From the NCBI RefSeq assembly GCF_013364215.1, contig NZ_CP054924.1, positions 1-64,000 of the forward strand: a DNA stretch of 64,000 nt. The letters are read 5' to 3'. A program made the position numbers and the translations under genes. This DNA comes from Verrucosispora sp. NA02020 (GTDB lineage Bacteria > Actinomycetota > Actinomycetes > Mycobacteriales > Micromonosporaceae). Each line of letters begins with the position of its first letter. Positions within the stretch are counted from its first letter, which is position 1. The notes beneath the pieces were generated by a model. That model did not search any database and was not told the origin of the DNA. It worked only from the letters and a program-made list of their open reading frames with translations. Positions 41,403-49,592 of the stretch are shown one piece after another.

Positions 41403-41801
41403 CTACGTCTGACTCAAACTACCCTGCGCATTGCAATCAGCATTAAGGGACAAGCGATAGCGCCCATACAAGCCGCTTACATTTTCAAAGTCCTCAAAGG
41501 TCGTAGTGCCCGACCTGATGGTGACGTTAGTATCTACGTCCCAGAACCGATAGTAGATTGGTTTAGTAATGCAGGGCGTGATGGTGGACCGGACACTATA
41601 GTAAATTTTATGACTTGACGGGGCAGAGAGTATAGCCGTCTGACAACTTCTCTCGAGGGGGTAACTGATGGTGCATGTAACGGTGGCCATCGTCGACACA
41701 TCCTGGGAGGGCGGCGAGCTCGCACTCGCAGGAGTTGCGCTAACTGTCAGCGCAGTCAAGAAAACTGTTGCGGCGATTAAGGCACGACGAAGTAACGGCA
41801 T
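41403..41801 (-). CDS. Small exported protein with signal peptide
   Basis: 132 residues from the ATG at 41801, chosen because AGAAGGGA stands six bases upstream. The Sec signal is LRRALIAATVFLTALTVSATPASA, with cleavage likely after ASA, giving a mature protein of about 107 residues with four or so cysteines (VTCTISYPLERSC, ITPCI, NADC) that could form two disulfides. The gene has low G+C. It resembles small secreted actinomycete proteins of unknown role. Confidence 0.65.
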   Translation of the reverse strand: MPLLRRALIAATVFLTALTVSATPASASSPPSQDVSTMATVTCTISYPLERSCQTAILSAPSSHKIYYSVRSTITPCITKPIYYRFWDVDTNVTIRSGTTTFEDFENVSGLYGRYRLSLNADCNAQGSLSQT

Positions 41802-41988
41802 TGCCATTCCCTTCTGCAGAAGCAATCGGCGACGGCCCGCCTCCTACACTTTAAACTAATGCAAAGATCGGCTCAGTTGAAGACGCCTGGCATAGATTGG
41901 CCGGCCACGGCCAGATTCTCGCAGGCGTCAAACAGCCATTGCATCCATCGATTGACGGTGATATGCTTCCATCTTCGCGGCAATTCGC

Positions 41989-42228
41989 TTGGCGCTCCGG
42001 GGGATTCGATTGCGTTCAACTACGAAAACGAGATACGAGCCGAGTGAAGCATCAATCAGGATACTGCGATTCTTAATCCAAGGGCGAAGCTACCGAGATA
42101 TAGCATTGACGGAGCATATGAGTGAAAGAACTGTCCGCAGGGTTGTTAGCGACATGAAGCAGGCGACGGGGTCTAGTTCACTCGTAGCGCTAGGTTTCGT
42201 AGCCGCCACAAGGGGATGGCTGAGTTAG
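41989..42228 (+). CDS. Orphan LuxR-type HTH protein or gene remnant
   Basis: 79 residues (TTG 41989) consisting almost only of a LuxR/GerE HTH: ILRFLIQGRSYRDIALTEHMSERTVRRVVSDMKQATGSSS. No receiver or other sensor domain is present upstream in any frame, so this is either a stand-alone regulator or the tail of a truncated one. The sequence is A+T-richer than its surroundings, like the murJ island. Confidence 0.55.
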   Translation: MALRGIRLRSTTKTRYEPSEASIRILRFLIQGRSYRDIALTEHMSERTVRRVVSDMKQATGSSSLVALGFVAATRGWLS

Positions 42229-42277
42229 CCTCGGCCCTTCGGGCTACCCAAGGAGTTGGAGCGGAACGAAACGGTGC

Positions 42278-42340
42278 TGAGGTGCTCGGCGTATGCGGCC
42301 GGCTCGTCGGCCCGCAGGTCGTAGTGCAGCACCCCAGCAG
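42278..42340 (-). repeat. Debris copy of the ParB-like gene
   Basis: About 58 of 63 bases match 45544-45605 inside the ParB-like gene (coding VLHYDL..DEPAAYAEHL), same orientation, with a one-base insertion. It abuts the right 19-bp repeat. Confidence 0.75.
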
Positions 42341-42358
42341 GCCGTCCGTAGTTTCCAG
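42340..42358. repeat. 19-bp direct repeat, right copy (candidate att)
   Basis: GGCCGTCCGTAGTTTCCAG, identical to 36053-36071 and in the same orientation. See the left copy. Confidence 0.55.
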
Positions 42359-42477
42359 ACCAAAAACATCGCTAAGCGGTTGATCTAGGCCCGCACCTGG
42401 GGCGGCTGCGTCAAGGGAGTGAGTTGCAGGGGAGGCATTTGGCCGTCTCCTGCGATCTCGGTAAGTGGGACGCGAGG

Positions 42478-42790
42478 TCAGCGCCGGTGCCGACGGGGGT
42501 GCTCGTCGTTCTCGGCGGTGATGCGGGCCGAGGTCTCCTCGCCGAGCCGGACGTGGATGCCGAGGGTGGCGAGGTGCCGGTGGCGGGATTTGGCCTGTAG
42601 TTCGGCGGCGCTGCGGCCCTTGGCGACGAGGTGCGTCAACCCGGAGTGCCGCAGTTGGTGGAGGGTGTGCCCGGCGCCGTGCGGGTCGTGGAGCTTGGAT
42701 GCCTGCTTCAACCGGTACTCGGCGCGCAGGTAGGACAGCCGGCCCCGGCCGGTGTCCGGGCAGATGTCGCCCAGGGCTGGCGCGCGGCGG
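42478..42790 (-). pseudogene. C-terminal fragment of another tyrosine recombinase
   Basis: The frame reads DICPDTGRGRLSYLRAEYRLKQAS then HGAGHTLHQLRHSGLTHLVAKGRS and a C-terminus HLATLGIHVRLGEETSA. It keeps the His-x-x-Arg box (HQLRH), but the N-terminal domain and first catalytic Arg are missing and no ending RRY-type Tyr is clear. It is not a copy of the 36642 integrase; it represents a second, dead integrase next to the right 19-bp repeat. Confidence 0.7.
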
Positions 42791-42844
42791 CCGGCGGCCG
42801 AGGCGCGGCGGTCGCCTCATCAGGTACGAACCCGAGCCACGGCA

Positions 42845-42918
42845 GGGGTCGCCACCGGCGTGATCGATGGCCGCCGTGGTGGCGTGCCGACGGGGGTCGA
42901 CGGGCCGGGCGCGGGCTC
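42845..42918 (-). repeat. Debris copy of the 43659 gene
   Basis: About 92 percent identical to 44217-44288, the part of the neighbouring gene that encodes RRHVTTAAIDYAGG, same orientation, with small indels. No open frame remains here. The rest of 42791-43026 holds no gene. Confidence 0.75.
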
Positions 42919-43026
42919 TCCGGGCGCCTGCCGCCCCGCCGTTGTCACGAGTCCCAGGTGCTGGCGCGGCTAGGGTGAGCGGCGACCGCCCGTTCGGCGG
43001 CCCGGACGGCCGGAGGTGACGGCGCC

Positions 43027-43286
43027 ATGCTTTGCGACGTCGGTGGCGCGCATCACGCTCACCTGTCCGAACGATCCCGCCAGCGACTGCGCGAGCTGGC
43101 CTGTGCCGAGCCGGACGAGTGGGGCTGCTGTTCGCCGTCGACGGCTGGGGCCGCCGATGGACGCTGTACTGCCTCGACCCCGACTACGCGGCCCTGTTCG
43201 CGCCGGCCGCGCACACCCTCGACCTGACCGCCGATGTCTTCACCACGAAGTTCCCGTGCTGGAACGGCGGGTGGCTCATCACCTGA
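43027..43286 (+). pseudogene. Small gene with a single frameshift
   Basis: ATG 43027 has GGAGGT upstream and codes ERSRQRLRELACAEPDEWG; after about 43125 sense continues in another frame as LLFAVDGWGRRWTLYCLDPDYAALF to WNGGWLIT and TGA 43284-43286. Joined, they give an ~86-residue protein. A one-base indel in a GC-rich stretch may be real decay or a sequencing error. Confidence 0.55.
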
Positions 43287-43662
43287 GCCGGACCGGCGCA
43301 CGGTCGCCGAGCACGGCCGCCACGGCGGCCTGCGGCGTCATCCCGGCGGCGACCAGGACCAGCACGTCGCCGTGGCAGGCGAGCACGTCCTGGCGGCACC
43401 AGCACGCGACGTCGACGCCGGACAGGTCCCGCCGGGCGGCGGCCACCAGCTCCGGTTGCCGGTCCAGGTCGGCAGCGTACGCGGTGACCGCGCCAGCTTG
43501 GTCATGCTCGTGGCCACAGCGCCGGCAGTTCCCGACGCGGTGGGGGTTTGAGTACCGGCTGGCTCGCAGGCAGGGAGTGGCCCGGCCGACGTAGACAGCG
43601 CCGGCCGGGACACGCCCGTGGTACAGGTCGCCGAGTACCCGCACCCGTCGCGGTGTGGTCAC
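43279..43662 (-). CDS. DUF4326 protein
   Basis: 127 residues from GTG 43662 (GTGA overlap with the upstream gene). VYVGRATPCLRASRYSNPHRVG, the WC dipeptide in VACWCRQDVLACHGDVL and the cysteine pair CRRC match DUF4326, a small family common on actinobacteriophage and plasmid genomes. Function unknown; the conserved CWC..CHGD block suggests metal binding. Last gene of a four-gene overlapping operon beginning at 47532. Confidence 0.85.
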   Translation of the reverse strand: MTTPRRVRVLGDLYHGRVPAGAVYVGRATPCLRASRYSNPHRVGNCRRCGHEHDQAGAVTAYAADLDRQPELVAAARRDLSGVDVACWCRQDVLACHGDVLVLVAAGMTPQAAVAAVLGDRAPVRLR

Positions 43663-45152
43663 TGTGGTTTCCCCTCGGCGAGGTCGGTGGCGAGCCGGTC
43701 ACGCCAGGCCCGCAACTGTCCGGCGCTGACGGTCATCTCCACCGCCGTGGTGCCGTCTCCGATCCCCAGCAGGAAACCGCGCTCGTACTCGAAGTCGGAC
43801 CAGTCGATGTAGCGGGTGCTGTTCTCCTCCGGCCAGTAGCCGCCGGGCGCCTCAGCGAAGTCGTCGGCGGTGATCGTGGCGGTGAGCGCGTCGTGCAGCT
43901 CGCGGAGCTGGGTCGGGTTGAGGTCGAGACTGACCGCGTCCCGGCCGGCACCGATCGCCAGGTTCCGGCCGCCGTCGGCCGTTCGCGTCGACCAGTCCAG
44001 GTAGGGAGCGTCGGCGCCCTGGCCCAGGCGCAGCACGCTGCGGGCGTCGTGAGCGAAGGTCCGCAGCCTGTCGGCCAGGTCGCGGGCCTGGACCGGGGTG
44101 TGCTGGGCGATGTACGGCTGCCAGTAGTCGCTGTCCGGGCTCTCGTCGCCCTCGACCCCGGTGACCGCGATCCGGGTCGCGCCGTCGTGGTCGACCAGGT
44201 CCATCCACAGCGTCCCGGGGTCGCCACCGGCGTAATCGATGGCCGCCGTGGTGACGTGCCGACGGGTCGACGGGCCGGTCGCGGGCTCCTTGTCGCGCAG
44301 CAGGGCGAGCAGGTCCCGCACATTCACCGGCAACTCGTCATCGCCGATGGCCACCTTCACCCCGGCCAGCTCGCAGTCCCTGTCGATGAGGTGCTCCAGC
44401 CGCTGCGCCGCCCTGCCCCATTTGGTGGGCGTCGGCGGCCGGTGGCCGGCCTCTGCGAGGTCGGCCAGCTCGTCGAGGTGCCGGGCGGCGGTCTCGGCCT
44501 CGGCCGGGTCCAGGTGCGGCGGGTGGTACATCCCGGGCTGCGCGTATTCGTCGCCGGTGGGGTGCTCCGCGCCGGTGACCGGGTGCCACGGGTGTGGGGA
44601 GGTGCCGACCGCGACGTACCGGCCGCCGTCCCACCGGTCACCGCCGTCGCCGTAGTCCATGAGGGCGAGCGTGGTGGCCGGCCCGGCCGCGCTGGGTACC
44701 TGGTCGGTGCCGTGGCAGGTGTCGCCGTCGGCGACGCCGAGCACGTCGCCCACCCCGGCCGGGTCGGACGGCGTGCTGGCCAGCGGGTTGGTGAGGCCGC
44801 CGGAGGTGGTCGGGGTGGATCCGTCGCCCATCAGGATCTCCTTGCTCGCCAGGGTGCCGGCGTCGGCGACCGTGTCGGCGACCGCCCCGTCGTGGTTGTT
44901 GAAGTCCGTCAGGGCGTTCCGGAGTTGCCCGGTGGCGGTGGCCACCGCCGCTTGGGCGGTGCCGCACGCCCGGCTCGCGTCACGCAGGTGCTCCACCGTC
45001 GACGGTTCCATCTCCAGCGTCTCGTACCGGTCTGCGGCGTCGCTGAGCACACCGGCGATCCCGCCGAGCTCGTCGACCCGGTCTCCGGCGGCGGCGATGG
45101 CGGCATGGAACGCGGTGCGGATCTCGTCCGGGCCGGTCGCGTCGAGGATCAT
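43659..45152 (-). CDS. Unknown protein with N-terminal helical module shared with the 60798 gene
   Basis: 497 residues from ATG 45152, which shares its A with the stop of the ParB-like gene (TGATG). Residues 1-110 (LDATGPDEIRTAF, GGIAGVLSDAADRYETLEM, STVEHLRDA, ADAGTLASKEILMG) are clearly homologous to the C-terminal module of the 60798-62204 protein and look like a helical hairpin. The rest has acidic, Trp/Tyr-rich regions repeating a motif such as DPGTLWMDLVDHDGATRIAVTG. No known family. It may be a partition or transfer accessory. Confidence 0.6.
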   Translation of the reverse strand: MILDATGPDEIRTAFHAAIAAAGDRVDELGGIAGVLSDAADRYETLEMEPSTVEHLRDASRACGTAQAAVATATGQLRNALTDFNNHDGAVADTVADAGTLASKEILMGDGSTPTTSGGLTNPLASTPSDPAGVGDVLGVADGDTCHGTDQVPSAAGPATTLALMDYGDGGDRWDGGRYVAVGTSPHPWHPVTGAEHPTGDEYAQPGMYHPPHLDPAEAETAARHLDELADLAEAGHRPPTPTKWGRAAQRLEHLIDRDCELAGVKVAIGDDELPVNVRDLLALLRDKEPATGPSTRRHVTTAAIDYAGGDPGTLWMDLVDHDGATRIAVTGVEGDESPDSDYWQPYIAQHTPVQARDLADRLRTFAHDARSVLRLGQGADAPYLDWSTRTADGGRNLAIGAGRDAVSLDLNPTQLRELHDALTATITADDFAEAPGGYWPEENSTRYIDWSDFEYERGFLLGIGDGTTAVEMTVSAGQLRAWRDRLATDLAEGKPQ

Positions 45153-47122
45153 CAGCACTCCCCGGTCAGGTCGGCGAGGTACTCGACGCCACCGGCGTTG
45201 TCGGCGCGGGCGGTCCAGCCGTGGCAGGTCACGCCCGCCTCGGTCAACACACCGGTGGCCCACTGGCACGCCTGGTCGACGTCGTCGACGCCGAGGGCGT
45301 CGTGGTCGGCGTGCGGCTTGTCGTCGGCCAGCAGCAGCCACCCGTCGTCGACCGTGTCGCGCAGCAGCCGCCACTGCCCCGCCATGGAAGTGACCAGGGC
45401 GGTGTCCCCGGCGTGCACCGCGATGCGGGCTGGCTGGTCAGGCAGTAGGTGCCCATCGGTCCAGCCAGTGACCTCGATCCGGTGCCGGTCGGCGAGCACC
45501 TCGACGGCCCACGCCTGGGCGGCGTCGACGTCGGCGGAGTCGGTGAGGTGCTCGGCGTACGCGGCCGGCTCGTCGACCTGTAGGTCGTAGTGCAGCACCC
45601 AGCAGCACGCGTCCCCGGCGTCGTAGACCAGCGACCCACGCACCGGAACGTCGGTCTGCCCGCCAGGCTCGGGTTGCCCGGTGTCGGGCTCGGACTCCGG
45701 CGGGGCGATGGCGTCGACCCGGGCCTGCTCCCACTCGCTCAGGGTGTAGCCGGCGTCGTCGACGAGTCGGGCCAGCCACGCCGCGTCGGCCGCGTTCCAC
45801 GACGACCGGTAGGTGGCCCGGACCTGGACCTCCCGGCGGGCCAGGCCGAGAGCGTGCGCGGCGTGCACCCGGGTCGGCCAGTCCGCCCGCCTGATCTCCT
45901 CCCACCACCGGTAGTTCGGCAGCGCCGGGTCCGGGCCGACACCAGCGGCGAGCAGCCACTTGTGGGCGAGCTGGGCGCACTCGTTGCCCGGCGCCCACAG
46001 CCACGCGTCGACGATGTCCTCCGCGCTGCGCGGCAGCTTCGGCGGCCGGGCGGCCAGGATCGCGGCGGCCTCGGCGCGGGCGGCCATCGACTTGCGGCGT
46101 TCCCGCTCGTCGGTGATCCGCTGCTGCTCGGCCGGGGTGCGGTTGTCGGCCGCCTTCGGCTTCACCGTGGAGTAGTAGGTGACCTGTCCCCAGGAGTTGA
46201 CCTCGGCGACCACGGTGCCGTCCTTGCGGGCCTTCGCGATCGCCTTCGCGCCGTCCAGGCGCAGCTTCCAGTAGCCGTCACCGAACCGCTGCATCGCGCT
46301 GTCGATGACCGGCACACCCTCGTCGGCCACCTTCTTACGCGTCGCGTCGACCGTCTCCTGCCGCTCCCGGTCGCGCCGGACCTGGTCGACCAGTTGGGCG
46401 GCGCTCCAGTGGTGCCGGCGGTCGTCGCGCAGCCCGTACGCGGCGAGCATCAGCTCCTGGTCGTCGCCAGCAGCGTCGACGAACGCGAGCGCGTCCTTGA
46501 TTTGCAAGGCCGGCCGGTCCCGCTCGCCCTCCTGGTCCTCGCCCGGTGGGGCCTGCCCGGTCTCCAGCTCGACCAGCATCGACTCGGGCAGGCACAGCAG
46601 TTTCAGGCGCTTGGAGACGTGCGACTGTGAGCACCCGACCTTCGCCGCGATCTGCCGCTGGCTTCGGCCGGCGGCTTCCTGCTCGACGAACGCGCGGGCT
46701 TCCTCGACCGGGCTCAACGGCGACCGGGCGACGTTCTCTGCGGTCATTACGTCGAGCTGTGCGAGCGGGTCGTCGGCGATCGCGTCCTCACGCACCAGCA
46801 CGTTCAACAGGGCGTCGGGGTCGTCTCCGTAGACGTGGCCGGCGGCGGTACGGCGGCGGGCGCCGACCAGCACCACCCACTCGGCGTCGCCGAGCTTTCC
46901 CGCGTCTGCCGGCCAGGCGGCGGCGACCCGGGCGGCGGGCAGCACCACCGGCGGTTGGATCACCCCCACCTCGCGAATCGACGCCTCCAGATCGGCGAGG
47001 TCGCCCATGATTTTTCGGGGGTTGGCCGGGTGAGTGGCCACGCTGGCCAGCCTTACCGACTCGGGTCGCATCGGCGCCACGACCGCAGCCCGTGATTCCG
47101 GGGAATCGGCCACGTCGGTCAT
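45152..47122 (-). CDS. ParB/Spo0J-like nuclease-fold protein, large
   Basis: 656 residues. N-terminal ParB domain: NPRKIMGDLADLEASIREVGVIQPPVV, box II-like VLVGARRRTAAGHV, and ENVARSPLSPVEEARAF, then an HTH SQRQIAAKVGCSQSHVSKRLKLL. The C-terminal ~350 residues are unrelated to partition ParB and contain repeated segments with WAPGNE, VLHYDLQVDEPAAYAEHLTD and WRLLRDTVDDGWLLLADD. Such large ParB-like proteins occur in actinobacterial plasmids beside DUF4326. It overlaps both neighbours. It may regulate the element rather than segregate it. Confidence 0.75.
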   Translation of the reverse strand: MTDVADSPESRAAVVAPMRPESVRLASVATHPANPRKIMGDLADLEASIREVGVIQPPVVLPAARVAAAWPADAGKLGDAEWVVLVGARRRTAAGHVYGDDPDALLNVLVREDAIADDPLAQLDVMTAENVARSPLSPVEEARAFVEQEAAGRSQRQIAAKVGCSQSHVSKRLKLLCLPESMLVELETGQAPPGEDQEGERDRPALQIKDALAFVDAAGDDQELMLAAYGLRDDRRHHWSAAQLVDQVRRDRERQETVDATRKKVADEGVPVIDSAMQRFGDGYWKLRLDGAKAIAKARKDGTVVAEVNSWGQVTYYSTVKPKAADNRTPAEQQRITDERERRKSMAARAEAAAILAARPPKLPRSAEDIVDAWLWAPGNECAQLAHKWLLAAGVGPDPALPNYRWWEEIRRADWPTRVHAAHALGLARREVQVRATYRSSWNAADAAWLARLVDDAGYTLSEWEQARVDAIAPPESEPDTGQPEPGGQTDVPVRGSLVYDAGDACCWVLHYDLQVDEPAAYAEHLTDSADVDAAQAWAVEVLADRHRIEVTGWTDGHLLPDQPARIAVHAGDTALVTSMAGQWRLLRDTVDDGWLLLADDKPHADHDALGVDDVDQACQWATGVLTEAGVTCHGWTARADNAGGVEYLADLTGEC

Positions 47123-47532
47123 GCGTTCTCCCCGACGGTCGTGGGCTCACCGTCGCGGACGACGATGCCGGCGACGGTGACCTGGTCGCCGTCGATGAGG
47201 ACCGGGTACTCCCCCGGCTGGACGGTCGACCAGTCCTCTATGTCGGCCAGGTCCTCGTGCAGGGGGCGGGCTGCCAGACGGGGCCGGCAAGCCAGGGGGT
47301 GTTGCAGCGTCCACCGGTCCTCGCCGAGCACTAGGACGTGCTCGTCGCGGCCGAACGCCGGGTCGATCGTGACGACCGCGGCCTCCACCGTGGCGATGGC
47401 TCGCCGCGTGCAGGCAAGGCAGGGTGGTGCGGTCAGATCCGGGTGGTCATGGCCGCACAGTGCCAGCACCGCCGCGTTGACGACGTGCTGCGGCACGAAG
47501 GCCGAGAACACGGGTAGTAGAGCGTGGGACAT
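47119..47532 (-). CDS. Small Cys/His protein at head of the ParB-like operon
   Basis: 137 residues from ATG 47532 with GGAAGGAG upstream. VVNAAVLALCGHDHPDLTAPPCLACTRRAI contains a possible zinc site (C-x2-H...C-x2-C), followed by a beta-rich end (EYPVLIDGDQVTVAGIVVRDGEP). It overlaps the ParB-like gene by four bases and probably acts with it. No named family recognised. Confidence 0.55.
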   Translation of the reverse strand: MSHALLPVFSAFVPQHVVNAAVLALCGHDHPDLTAPPCLACTRRAIATVEAAVVTIDPAFGRDEHVLVLGEDRWTLQHPLACRPRLAARPLHEDLADIEDWSTVQPGEYPVLIDGDQVTVAGIVVRDGEPTTVGENA

Positions 47533-47619
47533 GATGGGGGTAGCTCCTTCCAGGGAGTTGGAGCGGGGCGGTCCTGGGCTTTGGTCGGTTTCGGGGCCGC
47601 CTCGCATCGTGGTGCGGGT

Positions 47620-47949
47620 TCAGTCCAGGTGGCTCATGACCCGGGTGAGGGCTGTCTGGGTCTGGGCCAGCGCGACACGCAGCTCGTCCAGGGCCTGCTT
47701 CAAGCTGGCCGGGTCACCCGGCGATCCGGGCAACGCGGTGACGAACGTGCCCCGCCCCTGAACCGGATTGAGCAGCCCTTCGTCGGCCAGCATCCGCTGC
47801 GCCTGACGGATGGTGTTCAACCCTGGGACCTCGTACTCCTCTTGCAGGTCGCTGATGCCGGGAAGCGTCGTGCCCACGGGCCACTCACCGGCCGCGAGCC
47901 TGCGGCGAAGGTCCTCGGCGATCTCCTGGTAACGGGGACTACGTGTCAT
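47620..47949 (-). CDS. GntR-family regulator
   Basis: 109 residues from ATG 47949. A GntR winged helix is clear: RYQEIAEDLRRRLAAGEWPVGTTLPGISDLQEEYEVPGLNTIRQAQRMLADEGLL and the wing VQGRGTFV. There is only a short helical C-terminus (ALDELRVALAQTQTAL), as in KorSA-like and other small plasmid GntR proteins. Two AGACCTC repeats just upstream of the start are a likely operator. Confidence 0.85.
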   Translation of the reverse strand: MTRSPRYQEIAEDLRRRLAAGEWPVGTTLPGISDLQEEYEVPGLNTIRQAQRMLADEGLLNPVQGRGTFVTALPGSPGDPASLKQALDELRVALAQTQTALTRVMSHLD

Positions 47950-47962
47950 GACCAAAACCCTA

Positions 47963-47978
47963 AGACCTCTGAGACCTC
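47963..47978. promoter_or_regulatory. AGACCTC direct repeat, candidate GntR operator
   Basis: AGACCTC at 47963-47969 and 47972-47978, nine bases apart, 14 bp from the GntR start codon in the divergent 47950-48107 region. Suggests autoregulation and control of the 48108 operon. Confidence 0.4.
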
Positions 47979-48107
47979 ATAGGCAATTAAGTAGGTTGAT
48001 TTTTTCTTGGCGACCTTCATCGTGTCCGGGGTGGCTAGCGTCGGGTCGCTCTGGCACGCTGGCGCGGCAGTGACACAGGGCAATCTCTTCGTAACGGAGG
48101 ATCATGC

Positions 48108-49592
48108 GTGGAAGGACCTGCGGGCCGCCGGCGACTCGGCATGGGCGGAGTGGGACGACTGCTGGGTGTACCCCGGCTGACCGTGTGGTGGTGGGTCAAG
48201 ACCGGAAAGCTGACCTCGACCGGCTTCGACGACGGCCAGATGTGGTGGTCCGAGGATGACGCCTACGAGTGGGCGCTAAGCCAACGCGGGAACCAATGGT
48301 CGGGACGAGTGCCGGTCACGGCCTGGCCGTCGATGCCGTTGAACGCCGCCTTCGACACCACAGTGGAGCTGCCTGGCGCCGTCGCGCTGCGCTGGCATAC
48401 CCGGCAGGGCCCGGTCCACCTGGTGTGGCCGCTGCCCACCAGTCGGCGCGCACCACACCAGCAGTGGGCCGAACAACTCACCCCCCGCCGTGAGGGCGCG
48501 GTGGTCGTGGTGTCGGGCGGGCTTTCGCTACGGCACGGACCGGAACTCAAGGGACTGCTACCCGGCCTTCCTGGCCGCACCTACACTCCGACCTGGATCG
48601 AACTAGCCGGCGTAGTGGGACAGCCACTGCCATGGTGGCCGCTGCCTCTGCGGGACAAGCAGCTACTGCTGGAGTGGAAGCCGTCAACGGACACGGTTAC
48701 CGCGATGGCCGTTCCAGCGCTGGACAGCGGCGCGCTGCTCATGATGGCCTCCACCTACGCGGAGACGCACCCCGCCTCCCGGGTTCTGGTCAATCTCGCA
48801 CGTCTCGCACACGCTCAGGCTGCAGCCTCCGCCGAGCAACTTGTCGAGATGGTTGAAAAGGCCAACCTGCCGGACGGGGTACTGCGGATCGCAGCCCGGC
48901 CCCTATCGGTGCCCGAAGCGGAACTGGACCTCGACCCCACTCAGCGTCGCGCCGGCTGGCTCGACCTGCTCGCCCGCTCCGATGATCTCGCCCGCCGCTG
49001 TGTCCGCGAGGTCAGCAACTGGGACGCCGGCGCCGACCTCCCCTACAGCAACCCACAACACGTCGAGGGCATTGAAAGTACTTGGGCCTTCAAGTGGACC
49101 GAGCGACTCATCCCCACTCAACGCACTGCCGCATTCGAGTTGCTCGCTCGGGCCGGCGAGCCGGGTGACGCCCTGGTCGACCCGGATACCGACGCCCCGG
49201 TTTGGAAGAGCAGCGACGGCGATTACACCGCTGCCATGCCCCAACGGTTGCCCGCGACTGCGCCGCTGGCGGAGTTGATCCTTGACGGGCCGGTCTGGAT
49301 CCGTACCGCAGACGGGAAGATTTACCCCGCTCCACGCGACTCGTACTACGGCATCAGCTGGGGCTACGGCGGATCCGGACCTGGCTCTCTCGCGCTGCTC
49401 GTCGACGCGCTACTCGACGACGTCAACGCCCAAGCCCCCGCCGGCATCAACGGCGCACCCGAGGGCCTGGAGGCCTTGCTGTCCCGCAAGCTACCCGACC
49501 GCACCGTGCTCACCCGCGCTCAACTGGAAGCCGCCCGCCGCGGTGAGCCGGTCATCATCGCTGTCGACGACGAAGACGAGGACGACGCGTGA
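48108..49592 (+). CDS. HTH-containing protein, unknown
   Basis: 494 residues from GTG 48108, with GGAGG seven bases before it. Residues ~8-50 resemble a MerR/excisionase-type winged helix: GGVGRLLGVPRLTVWWWVKTGKLTSTG. The remaining ~440 residues are Trp- and Pro-rich and unrecognised (GRTYTPTWIELAGVVGQPLPWWPLPLRDKQ, IYPAPRDSYYGISWGYGG), with a very acidic C-terminus DDEDEDDA. It overlaps the membrane gene downstream by four bases, forming an HTH/membrane pair. Confidence 0.6.
   Translation: MEGPAGRRRLGMGGVGRLLGVPRLTVWWWVKTGKLTSTGFDDGQMWWSEDDAYEWALSQRGNQWSGRVPVTAWPSMPLNAAFDTTVELPGAVALRWHTRQGPVHLVWPLPTSRRAPHQQWAEQLTPRREGAVVVVSGGLSLRHGPELKGLLPGLPGRTYTPTWIELAGVVGQPLPWWPLPLRDKQLLLEWKPSTDTVTAMAVPALDSGALLMMASTYAETHPASRVLVNLARLAHAQAAASAEQLVEMVEKANLPDGVLRIAARPLSVPEAELDLDPTQRRAGWLDLLARSDDLARRCVREVSNWDAGADLPYSNPQHVEGIESTWAFKWTERLIPTQRTAAFELLARAGEPGDALVDPDTDAPVWKSSDGDYTAAMPQRLPATAPLAELILDGPVWIRTADGKIYPAPRDSYYGISWGYGGSGPGSLALLVDALLDDVNAQAPAGINGAPEGLEALLSRKLPDRTVLTRAQLEAARRGEPVIIAVDDEDEDDA

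Noticed and set aside
41391..41618. 75-codon plus-strand frame in the A+T-rich island
   Set aside because: Antisense to the exported-protein gene, which has a signal peptide and a good ribosome site.
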